This document shows positions 44,220 through 56,954 of a stretch of 64,000 bases of DNA, piece by piece. The first letter of the stretch is position 1, and each line of letters begins with the position of its first letter. Under the pieces are notes generated by a model, which did no database searches, had not been told where the DNA came from, and saw nothing but the letters and a program-made list of their open reading frames with translations. The stretch spans positions 310,001 to 374,000 of the forward strand of contig JAULSR010000006.1 of NCBI GenBank assembly GCA_030512295.1, read 5' to 3'. The translations under genes and the position numbers were made by a program. Source of the stretch: Bombardia bombarda (taxonomy: Eukaryota; Ascomycota; Sordariomycetes; Sordariales; Lasiosphaeriaceae).

Positions 44220-47200
44220 CGTGTCAATCTATCTCGATCAATAGTACCCAAGCTCCGGCTTTGAATCCAGTTGGGCCAATATCTGCTTTGTATTTCCGTC
44301 TTTTGTGCTCGACTCGGGTTTGTGCACCAACCTCAATTTTTGAGGCGTGAGAGGTTGTTGGTTGATGCGGGCTTTCGGTGTCCGAGACCGGTTGCGGGAT
44401 TGTCAGGTTTCTCTTCTTGCCGTGCAGTTTTCGAAGGTCTGGCCTGCTTCCAGACCAGAATGTTGGACGAAAAATGATGGGCTGCTGATGCGCAGTAGGT
44501 TGTACTGGCAGCAGCCAATTAGACGATATTAGAGGAAGGCTGGTGGAAAAGAGCGTGACAATAAATGGGTAGTGATGACAAGACTGCCGCCGTTTTGTGG
44601 GCTGAGCGAGTGTATAAGCTGCGGTGGTATTGGGTGATGCTGTAGATGGATGCAACACACAGAAGATTCCTCGACCAACCGCCTTCGGTGCCGGCTGTTC
44701 GCCAAGGTGGACCAAAAGGATACGCTTGGTGCCTCTTTCCTTTTTCTTTCGGCTACTTCGTATAGGTAGCAGATACGGCTCGAGCGACAGGGAGGTACGA
44801 CTGGTGCAAGAGAGGAACGATAAAAGTTGCCCAGAGACCTGCCTTTCAACTGTGGCAGCTGCAGCAGACGAGAAAGAAGCCGGCAAATTACCAGGAAGGA
44901 GAGTGCTAAAAAGCTAGCAAGAAGACCCGGTAGTGTGCAGATAGGATGCAGCTCGGGATCTCCTTGGGTTGCTAATCGTGGAAATCAGGATTGGAAAGTA
45001 TTGGAACCACGGTCTTTATAGAACCTCTAGTGGAGCAAGATGCTTAACACATGACAGCTGAATCGTCTTTTGGCTCGCAGAGATCATACTTGTGCGTAAA
45101 GTTCGATACCGAGCTCACGCAAAAATGTATTACAGCACGACGCCTTGCACGTGAACCAGACTGCATGGTTTTCTAATCATTCCCGAAGTATATCCCGATG
45201 GTACTACTTGCTCGGCGAGACGTTGTACTAAACTTGGAAATATTCTTGGCAATATCAACCTTTTCTTCGATTGGGTTGTAAATAGGCAACATTTAAATAA
45301 ATCTTACATCCTTCGTTTGGCTAGGCCTCTATCTGCTGCAGATTTGCTAAACGGCGGACTGACATGAACTTTCATGCAATGCAGCCTCGTGCAGCCTCAA
45401 CATGCCTTTGCACATGATGGTGTTAAGAAACGAGTTGCTAGCTTGAATCCTAGGCAGTCATGTGTGTATGTGTTGCAGCACTCTGCTGCCCAGGTGGCCC
45501 AACAGAACAATAGAAAAGGTCTCGTCGTACCGTACCAAAAGGGGACCTGGACAGTAGTAACATCGAAAATAGTCGCCCAATGTACTATCGCCAAACTAAG
45601 ATTGTAAACTATTATAATTGGCCCACCATTTACAATGAGAATGAATAGTCATAAATGAGATACTAGTCGTAGATAAAGTAGTTATAAATAGAATAATTAT
45701 AAGTGGTACATTTGTAGGTGGTACAATGTTTGTAAAATTGCGCGTCACAATATGGTCCCGGTACGTCGAGGCCTTCTCGAAAAATGAGGCTTCTTGCCCC
45801 AGGGGTTCTACACTCGTAGCAACTAACCATGGCAAACATGTTGGAATCTCGAGAATGCATCACATGCCAAAATATTTCAGAGGCCTCCTTGGATCTGATC
45901 TGCGGAATCTTGGAAACCGAGCCAATCGAGGGGAAAGTGGGAGAATCAGAAGCAAGTGGCATATACCATGTTATATCGGTGCCTGAGGCACAACGGAAGC
46001 ACAGTTGTGATGTGGTGAAGGCTCCGGTTGGCCGAGGAGCACGTAGGAATGCCAAATGCCAAATCACGAGCTACAAAACGTATTCCTAAACCTCGGGGCA
46101 AACCAACCAGGTGTGCAGGTGGCGTCCGACACCGCGGCTCCGAAGCCAAAAGAGTCATATCATGTCTCTGGATCTGTGGTCGACAGAGAAACGCAGTCCG
46201 GCCTCGTGACGGGTATCTCTTGGGTAGCGGGAGGACGCCCATATCAACACAGCCTCATAGGTATTAAATCGTTCAAGTTGTCTGCACAGTGCGGCAGAAC
46301 AGAGCACGGCGTGTGGACGGTGATTCCCATACATGTATGGGGTCGAGCTATTAATGCCATCGTGATGGCATTCACAGGGGGGTACCAATATCACACGTCC
46401 GCGTTCAGCAACCAGGCTCAGCCCTGGTATCAAGAAGGCGCACAACACAACGTCACTGGACGCTTGCTATTGGTGGTCGGGAGGATTACCTGGTCGATAA
46501 AACAGAAAAAGATCGCAGAAAGTGAGGCGGCCGGACGACAAACACCCATGACGCAAGTATCTGGTTCAATACAACGAGTGGACCTGGCAAGGAAGGGTGG
46601 CGGTTGTACATACTATAGGGGGCGCGCGCTGCCTCGCAGGGTCCAGCGAAGGGGTCCTATCCGTCGCGAACGGGCTGCACCGTGGGCGTTGTCAAACCAA
46701 AGACTGGTGGGCGCGGTGATGTGGAGATGCGGCGATGCGGGCGGGAGAGAGAGAAGCCGGCGATAAGAGTTTCTGCAGGAACCGCCTCGTCAAGCCTGGG
46801 TGGGTTTTGTCGGGCTGGAAGGCGACTTGGAAGCGGGCGGGGATGATCTGCGCTTGCAAGAACAACACGCTGCTGTACCGCCACAAGAGAAGCTTCTTCC
46901 GGGTCGATCGGATAGGCTGGAAATGGTCAGTGGAGGTGGTTGCCGCGTGGGCAAGCGAGCGATGAAGAAAGGAAACTCTGTTGCGCTCGTCATCGAGGCA
47001 TTGCCTGATCTGAGCCAATAAGCTCAATTGTGGCAAGGGCCAGTATGGCAGGTTGCTCGCTGAATGGTATCGAATGGCAGGCGCCTAGCAAGCTTCGTCG
47101 TCGCTCGACGACGCACGGGAGGTGTGAGTCACGATGGAAATGAAACGCGGCAGTAAACGGTGTCGGACCTTCCAAGTCCCGACCATGCAAGCCATAGTAC

Positions 47201-50200
47201 GTAGACTCAACCAGTTTGCACATGTACCAGTAATGGACTGCCATTCTCAGCCTGGGTGCGCGTTGGTCGAGAAATAAAATGGAATGGAATATTGGCATAG
47301 AATTGAACGTCGGGGACTGGGTTGTCGTCGGAGCCCGGGGGTCCGGTGACGGGATTGCGGCGATTACGCGGTGAGTCAATGCCTCAAAAGGAGACGCGAC
47401 GGTGTTTGCCTCAGCCACCCGGGGTTTCGCGGCCTTAGGGATTAGGAAGGTGCCAGAGAGCCGCCATGGAGGTGCAAAAACGGCGCAGGTAAAAAGAAAA
47501 AGGTACAACGGCTGCTGGTTGCTAGAGGGCGTGTCGTTAAGGGATGAAGGACGTAGGTTACCTGTCGTATCAAATCAAATGTTCAATCGCCGCCATATGG
47601 AATGCGTTGAGGAGTTGAGGTGAAGTTGGGCGGCGAGACAGGTCGTGCCTGATCTTGGGTCGAAGTTGGAAGAAGCAAGCTGGACCGTGCTTCAGGGCCC
47701 CCTGGGAATTTCCGAATTGCTGGGAGCAAATCAGATGAAAGCTGCCCGATTCCCTGTGGCAGGCGGCTAGCATGCACACAGCCACGATGTGGCTTTGCCG
47801 CGACCCAGACCCTCGGATTTGATCAGCAACCAGCGCAGAGTCGCTACTTCGATTCGTAATCGGTGCTATTGGTGCCGTGGCAGACACTGCCAGAGAGCCA
47901 TGAAAAGAGGCTGTGAGGATTCGTGGAAATGTGGTACGAGTTGACCGAACCGAGTCTGATGACATAAGATCCTTAGCGACATTCACGTGTGATAAAAACT
48001 GAGCTTGTTGCTTTGCGCTCCGCTTCTCATTGGTTACCACGATCCCACACTTTTCACCTTTGCACCTTCAAATGCTCGCACCAGGTATGTACAATATTTT
48101 CAAGGCCATCTGACCGACAGCCAAGGTCTTTCTTCAGGCAAGCTTCCTGATCGAGTGTCTACCAGAAAGCGTCGCACTACCCGCTCTATATTGCCGCCGT
48201 CATACGCTCCTCCTCGTCGTTCTGGCCAGCGGGAGCGGCAGCTAAGCACTCCCAGTTCCCCCCTGAATGGCAGCAAGTGGGTTACGTGGAGCGGGCAGGC
48301 ATCACCGTTGCAGAAATCATCCGCCCGACCTGTCATCTCTTGGAAAAGAAGGGGATGCGATGGGGCCATGGAATCACGAATCCATGATAAGCCACTTTAG
48401 CTTTGCGCACCACATATCGTGTGAATTGACGTTATCAATTTGTTCTTGAAATGCCCACCCTGGACCGCAACCCCCGGCAACGAGGACCGCAATCCAAAAG
48501 TGCATGCGTATTATCGTCAATGACAGTCTACGAGATGTCTACCTGGGTACGTTAGGTACGTTGTACTTCCAGTTTGAATGAAAGAAAACCGTGTCGGTTC
48601 GCAGTTGCAGCCAATACAAGCCTTAATTCTTGGCGCGTGTCGAGATGATCGTCAAGATGGGCCGACCGACTGGCATCTGGCCCAACGCTCCCGCTGCTCC
48701 TGTTGTCACTACTTCCTGAATAGGACAGGTCGGATCTGCCCTGTCATCGCCAACATTTGCAATGTTCTTGCCTTTCTTTGATGCCATCTGCTCCTGGGCT
48801 GCTACCAGCTATCAAGGTTCAGCATCCGCGTCCGCTTCCGCGCCTCCCATAGACTCGCCTTTCTTCTCTCCTCTTCCCTCATCTTCGGCAAACCAGCACC
48901 GGCGGATAGGGCATTGGACAGCTTGCTCGGTCGAATTTCGTATCTCGAATTATTTTTGTGGGCATGGCGCTACGTCAGAGCCACTTCCCGGGGTCGAATC
49001 GGGACATGGACGTATGAGACGCTGCCGCGCATCTCTACACCTCCCCTTCCACGCATAAACCTGCAGGCGAGCATGCATCCCGGGCGGTCCCTTTCATGGC
49101 TAAGAAGTGTCGGTGAGAAGTATCAACAAGAGCGAAATCGGGTCCTTCTGTTCGCAAGTGCCCTCTGTCGCTATGGGGATTCTCCCCATTCTTATCCGCT
49201 CAGGAGGGGCAGAGGGGCAGGAGGGCAGAAAGGGGGGGGCGCCGTCTAGAGACGATTTTCCCACGCCCTTGTTCACCTTTCGCCTGTTTGGGCAATGGGC
49301 TTTGGTATTGTGGGTCGTAGGCTAGCAGATCGCGCGCGCGCGTTGCAGCTTCCACGCAGGCATTGGCCTCGTCTGCATTGCAGTGGTGCCGTGCCCGCCC
49401 TTGCCTCCAATCGGGGGCGACAGGTCTGCATCCAGAACTCGCCGGGCCAGAGGGGCTATTGGGCCCATTGGCCATACAGCAGCCGCGAACCCAAAACAGC
49501 TTGCTGATATTGGACATCAACGCAGCAGCAAAATGGCACCAAAGGGCCAGTAGGGCAGCAGAGCATATTCGCACATCCCGCCATGACGCTTCATAGGTCG
49601 CAAGCTAATGAGTGTGACTCACAAAAAGGGAAGGGAAAAAATAGAGACGCCTGGCGCGAGAGGACGGACGGCAGCTCTCAATCACCCACCCCTCGTGCGG
49701 ATTTACATCGCTTCTCCTTGAGCGAAATGAAGATGGAGAAAATTTTTCACGGTGAGCCAAAAGGGTGCGGTCAATACGGAAGGTCGCTGGGGGTTGTGCC
49801 GTGGCGGACCAGGTTAAAAATTAGCTGCTAGAGACACCAGCAAGGAGCCGGCAAGGAACCAGACAAGGGATATCAACAAGGGAGGGTGTGCCTTCCAGAA
49901 ACAACACGCCCGGTGGGTTGACACTTGACAGCAGCAGCAGTGGTTAGACTACCGCCAAGCGAAGCCAAGGCCCGACCGGAGCGAGGAGGTGAAGAGGTGT
50001 GTGATCCGCTCGCAACGCTAGGATAGCAGCCCCGTGTGACGCTACCTTACTTTTCAACAGTTGCATGGCGGGCTGGCCCTTTCCTCATGTTCCTTTCCCA
50101 TCGAGGCCGGATGGGTTGACCCGCAGCAGTGGGCTTAATCTCGGAATTGTATACATAGAAATGACCCTGGCTCGCCTGGTCACAGGTATTTTTTTGGCCG

Positions 50201-53200
50201 TGAGGTACTTGAACCCGACGGTGTTGCAATACTGTATGGAGCCCACCATGGTTGATTCGCAAGCAAGCACAAACCGGTGAGGGAGGCTCGGAGGGCAGAC
50301 GCGCATCCCCCAAGACGCGAGCTAGCAATCGTGGGACCAGACGACAGGAGGCCAGTTCGATCGAGTCAGGGATCAAGCTCGCATCTGAACCGACTGACGG
50401 GAACTCTGGGGAGGTTTTAGCCTGCATTAGTGGAGGGCACATCAAGATCCAAACACAGACTCGTTCCGTGGATATAGGTAAGTTACCTATCCACCCGTAT
50501 CCAGTACGCTCAAGCGGTCCATGGGAATCCGAGAACGGTTCTCTGCAACGCGGCACGACTCAGAAAGACCGAGGAGTATTAAACGGACGCGGAACAGTCA
50601 CTGTTGCTGCGGCAGAACCCAGAACCTGGGGGTGATGATGGTACTTCGTACCGGTAGAATAATTGTTGGAGAGACGCAGCTCGTACGGATCCTGGACTCA
50701 AGATAGAAAAACAAGAAGTCGAAGCCGTAGCCTTCTAAGCCCTGAACACGAGGGTGCACATCGACTCTTTGCTGCCTAATAAAAATAAAGAGGTAGGCAG
50801 TCGTTGAGTATGGAAGGACAGCACTCCATGACATGACAAAACAGGCGGCGAGAAGCAGCCACACAAATCGCTAGAGAGCCAGGTCGCACAGTTGAAAGGA
50901 AACTCGGATGCCACAACTTGGGGGTTTGCAGTCTTTGCTTACTGTATCCGTGAGAAATATTTTGTAAGTACCTGCTATCCATTGAGTGCCATAGGTTGAG
51001 AGACGGCAGTTCAAGGGGCTCAATCGCATCTTGCATTCCATATGTCGCATCTCACAAAGCGGGATTCAGCTGAGGGGTTGTCAGCTCAGAGACGGAGAGG
51101 AAATATTCCCATTCGCCAGGCGGACGGCAGCTGAGGCGTATGGGGCTTCGGCCGCTGTAACGATCCAGATTCCTGCGCTTGGTTTCCTGCGCTTGGTCGC
51201 ATTGACATTGGCTGGCTTTAGAGGGCTGATTAGCGGCCTGCACGCCGGACAGGCCAACCTAACCGTGTCCGTCCAGTGTTCTTGTACACATCAGGGTCTG
51301 CAGCTACGGGCGTTTAGAACTTATTGCCACCCCGAACTCCAAGACACCGAGTGTACGATGGGAGGCAAAGCCAGAGCTGAATGGTCCCTTCCAGATAAGT
51401 AAGTAGAAGCTTCCAGTTACTGTTCGTCTTCCATACAATCCAACATAGACGGGGTGACGAAGACAGCCCGCAAAGGGAATGAAGCCATCAAGTGCTCTCT
51501 CGTTGGAGATTGGCTTTCAGGTGCGCCTGCCTGCACGTCCCCAATCCCAGGTCAAAACCCCGCGCCAGAAGAGGGCTGCAGGTCTGTGCAGGCAGGTCCA
51601 CGTGAAGGCAAACGCCTTCGCAGAGTGCCGTCAACTGGCGTGCTCCCTTCCCAAGTGGCAGGCTCAAGCCCGGCTCCGAGCCTGCAGCTGAGCATTATGG
51701 ACTGGACCCCGTGCTTGCTTGAATGTGCGTTGATGTGCGCGCGCCTTGGCGCCCCAGATTCTGTCAATTTGCCCTTGTAAGTGTCCTGTCCATATGGAAA
51801 GATTCGATCGATTTGAGCTTGACCGTAAAGAGCATCTAGAACGGTTGGTACGGAGTACAATGGATATACCTTAGAATAGGTTAATAGTTGATGACCACCA
51901 CATGATGTCGATTCTCACTCAGCTTGCACAACCCCCACCACCAGAAATAAATGAGCGAGATGGTGTGCGCACCTTGCATTCTCGAACTTCGTCACACAAG
52001 GAGGGGAGGCTGGCAGCAGGCTGGACCTTGCCCGCAGCTGGAGATGTAAATCGATAATCAATCTGAGGGGTTCCTTCCTCTCCTGGAAGAGGAGGGGCAA
52101 AGAGGCGATAGGCCCCTTCTTGGGGAAAGTCCATCCCAAGATAAACGTCAGCAACTGCCAACTTTAATTCACTCTTCCCCTCCCCAGCCTCCTTCCTTCC
52201 ATCTTGTCCTCAATAACCAGCACCTTTTTGGAAGAAAGAAGCGGCAGTCTTCCTCCTATCGGCTGGCTGGTCCTGCCCAATCTGCCAACTGCCTTGTCTG
52301 GATCGACTTTGACTACTAGTCCTTGCTTCATCTTCATCCGTTTGTTACTCTGGGACCAACCGCGGCTGGCTTCCGATTGGAAGTGATACCTGGCATTCCT
52401 CGAGAAGAAACGAATCAATTGTCGCCGACTACCTGCGTTACACTTGTTCAGTACACTATATGACCACAGCGCCTGCTAGAGTCACATGCGACTACGACGA
52501 CATCTCTCGACAACTCAGATTGTTTAGACCACATCGCATCCGATATCAAACGACCGAACGGTTCGCTTCACCCCTTGATATCGCGTGCGAACTGCAAGCC
52601 TAGCTCCCTGGCTTCTTGGTAATCCGGACCCGCCATCCCGGATACCCCAGTGCTCAAGGATTGAGGACTCACTGAATGAAGTTGCACCAACAAAGCAGCT
52701 CGTTTGCAGAGGAGAAAAGAAAAATTTTCACGGGCCGTTGAGCACTGGAAATACGCGTTGTTCCCTGCTTCTGACGTTGGAAGTTCCCAATTCCCCGTGC
52801 AAACCAATCTCGCTTAGCCGGGCGTGGCAGATTGGCCGGGTTGGGAGAGCATTGAGGCGTCCAACTCGAATCCGGGACGCTTCCCGTTTGTGCAAATTTG
52901 CGACCAGAGGAGAGGCTGGCAAATGCGCTGGGATCGAAAATTGGACGATCCCGACTTTTTGCCCAGGCACCCAGTCAAATGCAAGGCTGTCGTTGAACGA
53001 CTCGCAAAGCCGTCTGTCCTGCCTCCTCCTTACTCCCTCCCCAACTCTCGGTGGGCGCCGTTTATTTCAGGCGTAGGCCTTGACGCATCAGCAATCGGCG
53101 TGCTGAGTTGATCAAAGACAGCTGGGTCCCGCCCGCTGAGTCCCGCTCGCTGAGTCTCCCGGCTCTGCTAAAGCGGCCAGCCAGCAACAAGCAAGGCACA

Positions 53201-53570
53201 AGTCAGGCTCAGAGCACCCCCGATCGCCGACCAATTCTGATTGGATTAGGCGGCCCGCACTGTGTACAGTGTGAATGAGAGAGCAGCGACTCGGGTGTGT
53301 GGTTGCTTCTAGCCAACGCTGACAAGCGCAGGGAGTGTGTGGTAAGCCCCCGGGAGACAGGGGTGTCAGCGGTTTGGTGTTTTTCCCACTGCATCCACGC
53401 CCCCTCCGTTGGTACGGAGTACATCTCACTCAGGTTCCTTCTCTAAGGTGGGACAAGGAGAAAAAGCGATTTCCAACCACCCCTGCTCGGCCCCTTGCCC
53501 TGGTCCATGTCTCTTCGGCCTGATTTTGGCCGCCCGCCCTCGCTCCGCACACTGCTTCTCACCTTGACAT

Positions 53571-53576
53571 TATAAA
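53571..53576 (+). promoter_or_regulatory. TATAAA box, candidate promoter of the 54043 gene
   Basis: TATAAA in the context ACATTATAAAGCAC lies about 470 bases before the ATG and is followed by a CA/CT-rich tract (for example CACACCAAGGTCCTCCACCA) that resembles a long fungal 5' leader. This would imply a leader of roughly 430 bases. Confidence 0.4.
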
Positions 53577-53982
53577 GCACTTCCCACCACCCAAAATTCA
53601 ATTTATTAGCAACTTTTGGCTTCTGCCAATATACATATCTTTCACACCAAGGTCCTCCACCACACGACATCACCACGACTCTTCGATATTGCTTAGTAGT
53701 CTGGACCTTCGAAGTGTCCAGCACATTCCAGAATTCGCCCCTCGAGGTCGATTCGACATTTTGATGCCCAACTCTCCAACAAAAGGAGACATCAACACCA
53801 GGTCCTTGACATGTTCTCAAACAGAAGAAGGTTCTCCTCTCCTCTTCCTACCGACCACAGACCAAGGTGACGGGTGTCACTTTTCCCCGCGTCACGACAT
53901 AGGCGCGATTGCTTCCAGCATTTGAACGAAAAAAAAAAACCAACAAAAAAAAGGACTCATTGCCCCTCATAGAGGTTGAGGG

Positions 53983-54032
53983 GAACACACATCATCTCAG
54001 CGTTGCGGAACACACATCATCTCAGCGTTGCG
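53983..54032. repeat. Perfect 25-bp tandem duplication in the leader
   Basis: The 25-base unit starting GAACACACATCATCTCAGCG is present twice without change (53983-54007, 54008-54032), ending 10 bases before ATG 54043. It lies in the presumed 5' leader. Confidence 0.95.
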
Positions 54033-54042
54033 AGACAGTCGA

Positions 54043-55320
54043 ATGTCTAGTAGGCAGGCATCACGAGAGCCTGAGGACATGGCCAACTACTCGCCATACA
54101 CGTCCACTCCGGGCGGCCAGGAGTACTTTTTCGACGACAAGAAATTTCCCAGTCCGTCGCCGACTCCATCGCCCCGGGGACCATCATATGGAGGCGCTGC
54201 CTTCTACGCAGCAACTCCGCAGCGACCTGCAACGCGGGCTCACTTTCGCAATGGAAGCGTCAACGGCGTCAGCGCCTTCAACACGGCCGCATACAGCAGT
54301 CCTCGTGGCCCATCGTTCTCACCCCGGTACACGAGCGACGGCCAGTACGCCACTGCTAATGTGAGTCAATCGCGGTCATCGCGCAAGCCCAGTTTCTCGG
54401 GTCCGCACACCAAGCGCGAGCGTCGCAACTCGTATTCCTGTCATCGGGCCTCGGACTCTCATGGGGAATCCGACGAGGACGAGTTCATCGAGATCAACGG
54501 CATCACCTACGTGCTGTCCCCGCGATCGAGGTCGAAGCGATACGGAGAATACTACACTATCAACGCTGGAGGACATGGTACTGATTACCACTACTATGCA
54601 CAGGGCGGTCCTCAATACTTCGACAGAGAGTCTGGGTTCGCATCTCCACGATTTGAGGCGGAGCGCAAGCCCGTCATAGGGCACGCTCGTCGGAGCTCGA
54701 CTTCAGTGCCGCAGAGGCCGCAAACAGCACGACCTGCCAGTTCTCACAAGAAGCCAACGCCACCCGTGCGCCAGGCCACTGAGGCTGATGCCAAGCAGCA
54801 CAGGATTCCGGTTGGATACTCGCTTAAGAACTGGGACCCGACCGAGGAACCCATCATGTTGCTCGGCAGTGTGTTTGATGCCAACTCCCTTGGAAAGTGG
54901 ATTTACGACTGGACTGTCTACCACCATGGCCCCTCCAGCCCCATCTCGGAGGTGGCTGGGGAGTTGTGGCTTCTTCTCATCCAGCTGGCCGGCAAGATCA
55001 AGCGCGCCGAGGAGGCCGTTCCCAAGATTCGGACCAAGGATAACAAGGAGATGATTGAGGAGTTCATCGAGGCTGGTGACCGGCTCACTGACAAGCTTCG
55101 CAGGCTTCTCAAGGCTTGCGAGGCACCCATGCTTCGCTCCAGCTCCAAGCAACGGAAGGACTCCCAACTTGGAAAGAACGCCGGAACCGAGTTTGTTGAT
55201 ACCCTCTTCGGCCGTGACCGTGAAATGGAGAAGACCGAGCGCTTCATGACCTCTGTCCGTCTTTGGAACCTTCGCTTTGACGCCAACTGTGAGGAGATCT
55301 TGAAGAGGCCCACCGCGTAG
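54043..55320 (+). CDS. Conserved fungal protein with disordered N-terminus and helical C-terminal domain
   Basis: Single exon; 425 residues from ATG 54043 (MSSRQASREPED). A second in-frame ATG at 54097 (MANYSPYTSTPGGQEYFFDD) could also start it. Upstream of 54043 the frame continues only through a non-ATG codon. Residues to about 240 are disordered, rich in Ser/Pro/Tyr/Arg, with SP/TP sites (FPSPSPTPSPRGPSYGG) and a short ordered insert (EDEFIEINGITYVLSPRSRS). The C-terminal 170 residues look folded: HRIPVGYSLKNWDPTEEPIM, LLGSVFDANSLGKWIYDWTV, SEVAGELWLLLIQLAGKIKR and FVDTLFGRDREMEKTERFMT. Relatives in filamentous ascomycetes are, as I recall, named after vegetative cell wall protein gp1 because of the Pro-rich part, which is misleading: no signal peptide is present. 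Function unknown. It stands alone in nearly 20 kb. Confidence 0.82.
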   Translation: MSSRQASREPEDMANYSPYTSTPGGQEYFFDDKKFPSPSPTPSPRGPSYGGAAFYAATPQRPATRAHFRNGSVNGVSAFNTAAYSSPRGPSFSPRYTSDGQYATANVSQSRSSRKPSFSGPHTKRERRNSYSCHRASDSHGESDEDEFIEINGITYVLSPRSRSKRYGEYYTINAGGHGTDYHYYAQGGPQYFDRESGFASPRFEAERKPVIGHARRSSTSVPQRPQTARPASSHKKPTPPVRQATEADAKQHRIPVGYSLKNWDPTEEPIMLLGSVFDANSLGKWIYDWTVYHHGPSSPISEVAGELWLLLIQLAGKIKRAEEAVPKIRTKDNKEMIEEFIEAGDRLTDKLRRLLKACEAPMLRSSSKQRKDSQLGKNAGTEFVDTLFGRDREMEKTERFMTSVRLWNLRFDANCEEILKRPTA

Positions 55321-56442
55321 AAGATTCTTTCCAGTGCCCAGGATCATCATCAATTATCATCATAGTGTTTGTTGCTCTGCCACCTCGCAGCATCACGAAA
55401 CAGAAAACACAAAACACATATTATCATCAAGCCAGTTGTACGATTAGGTCTCTTTTCAGGATCATTTTGTCGGTCATCCGGTTCATATACACATGGATTT
55501 CATTTCCTCGGATCTGTCTGGAGGATTTCCTTCCCTCACTTGGATACAAAAGTCGGGAGCAATCTCAGACCACGGTAGCCGCTATCTACGGCTTTTTTCA
55601 GAGATACCCAATATTCTCTTTATTTACAGCGCGACGCAATCATCAGCCGTCTGCAGCCAATGTTGTTGAAGACGGGACGGGACACGAACGAAGCGTGCCA
55701 GCAGCGCGAGGCTATATCGCGCACAGGAGCTCAAAAGCAATGGGGTGTTTTGTCTTATTTACGAGAGGGGAGGCAGCTGGTCGAAAGGGGAATTTTTGGA
55801 TGGTCGGAGACAGTTGTATGGAGGAATTCTGCATGTTGCACACGAGGGGGAGCGTTGTGCTTTGGTGATGATGGATATAGGCTCGTCACCAGACGTGTCC
55901 CCCGATTTAATGGCTATTACTTGGGTCTGGGAGAGAGGGATTTCGAATGTTGTCGTGTTGTTTCAGGGACACGGCAAGCAGGACGTGCTGGAGCCTCATT
56001 CTTTACAATGTGTTCAAAGACGAGCTCGGACAATTACGGAGAGCCGTCGACTTTTATTTTCATGTCTATGTGTGTTTCAATTTTTTTTTTTTATCACGGG
56101 TCTCTCAGGATGGAGGATATACCCCCTTTTTCGAGTTAGTTCGAGCAGGAATCGGAGTGTCACATAGAATAGTGGCTTTAGCATTTATTTTTTTTAGAGG
56201 TGGAAAGTAAAGGATTCAATTGTCAAAACGTTTGTTCAAAATCGCCAGTGTCCGCGAATAGTGTTGTGTGAAGTCTTTGACGCGACTTGTGGCTGGTCTG
56301 TTGTTAGCCCTTGCGTGCCGTGTCGTGAGAAAATGGCGCGCCTCGTCACACACATTCCGCCCGCAGGACGCTTATTTGTCCATCTAGCCGCAGCTCGCAG
56401 CATAACAGTCGGTGGTTTGCTGGCCCCCAACCCAGCATATAC

Positions 56443-56445
56443 AAA

Positions 56446-56484
<39 letters not shown>
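56443..56484. repeat. (AAAT)n microsatellite
   Basis: About ten and a half uninterrupted AAAT units. Confidence 0.95.
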
Positions 56485-56935
56485 CACCCCAGGCGAGCCC
56501 TACTTAGATTTGTGCGCAGGTGGTGGGTGTGTGCGTTGTGCCCTGTTTCGCACAGCAGCTCGCTTGCTTGTGTCAGCTTTCTTTCCCCCGTCTGGCCCAG
56601 CCCAGCCCAGCCCAATATTTGGCTAATAAGTTGTGTGTGTGTGTGATGGTCGGAAACAGGGACACGAACACTGGGCTGTTGCGACTTTAATTTTAAGCAC
56701 CGCCGTCTTGGCATACCTACGTACATAGGGAGTGGTGTTGTTATACCCGTGTACATATTTCCCGTTGTGCTCCCACAGAGTATTTACACCAATTTTTGCT
56801 ACTTAATGTGTATATGACACGGACGGGAGAAAGGCAGTGCGAGTGCGCCGAGTGTTTTGGTGATACAAAATTTGCACGGATGGGTGCACCACGGGCCACA
56901 GGGGATCGGAACGGGGGATGCAATCGCCGGGGGTT

Positions 56936-56954
56936 GGGGGGGGGGGGGGGGGGG
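56936..56954. repeat. G19 homopolymer
   Basis: Nineteen consecutive G residues, the second tract of this exact length on the plus strand of the window (the other is in YIP1 intron 2). Confidence 0.85.

Larger units (their letters stand above)
44220..54042. other. Gene-poor region of 9.8 kb
   Basis: No frame here shows a recognisable domain, sustained coding composition or convincing introns. Frames up to 236 codons (46056-46766) and 172 codons (minus 46990-47508) look random: many Arg/Trp/Cys, no hydrophobic periodicity. Around 45610-45730 there are degenerate A/T repeats (ATAAATGAGATAC, TATAAATAGAATAATTATAA). Base composition is otherwise near-balanced rather than strongly AT-rich, so it is not an obvious RIP-degraded transposon block. 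The right end carries the promoter and leader of the gene at 54043. Confidence 0.5.

Noticed and set aside
43023..44264. 413-codon plus-strand frame rich in LLKPFLLTSF
   Set aside because: It is produced by the antisense of the 15-bp coiled-coil repeat; the minus-strand ERLEQ frame continues into non-repetitive protein-like sequence at both ends, this one does not.
44224..44886. 220-codon minus-strand frame upstream of the coiled-coil gene
   Set aside because: Its end runs into the start of the coiled-coil gene leader; composition is low-complexity and no family resemblance was seen.
46056..46766. 236-codon plus-strand frame
   Set aside because: Arg/Trp-rich random-looking translation without domain, signal or splice context; uncertain but below my threshold.
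51600..51690. tRNA-like GGCTCAAGCCC on the plus strand
   Set aside because: It lacks a TTC T-loop and pairing acceptor stem; looks like chance similarity.
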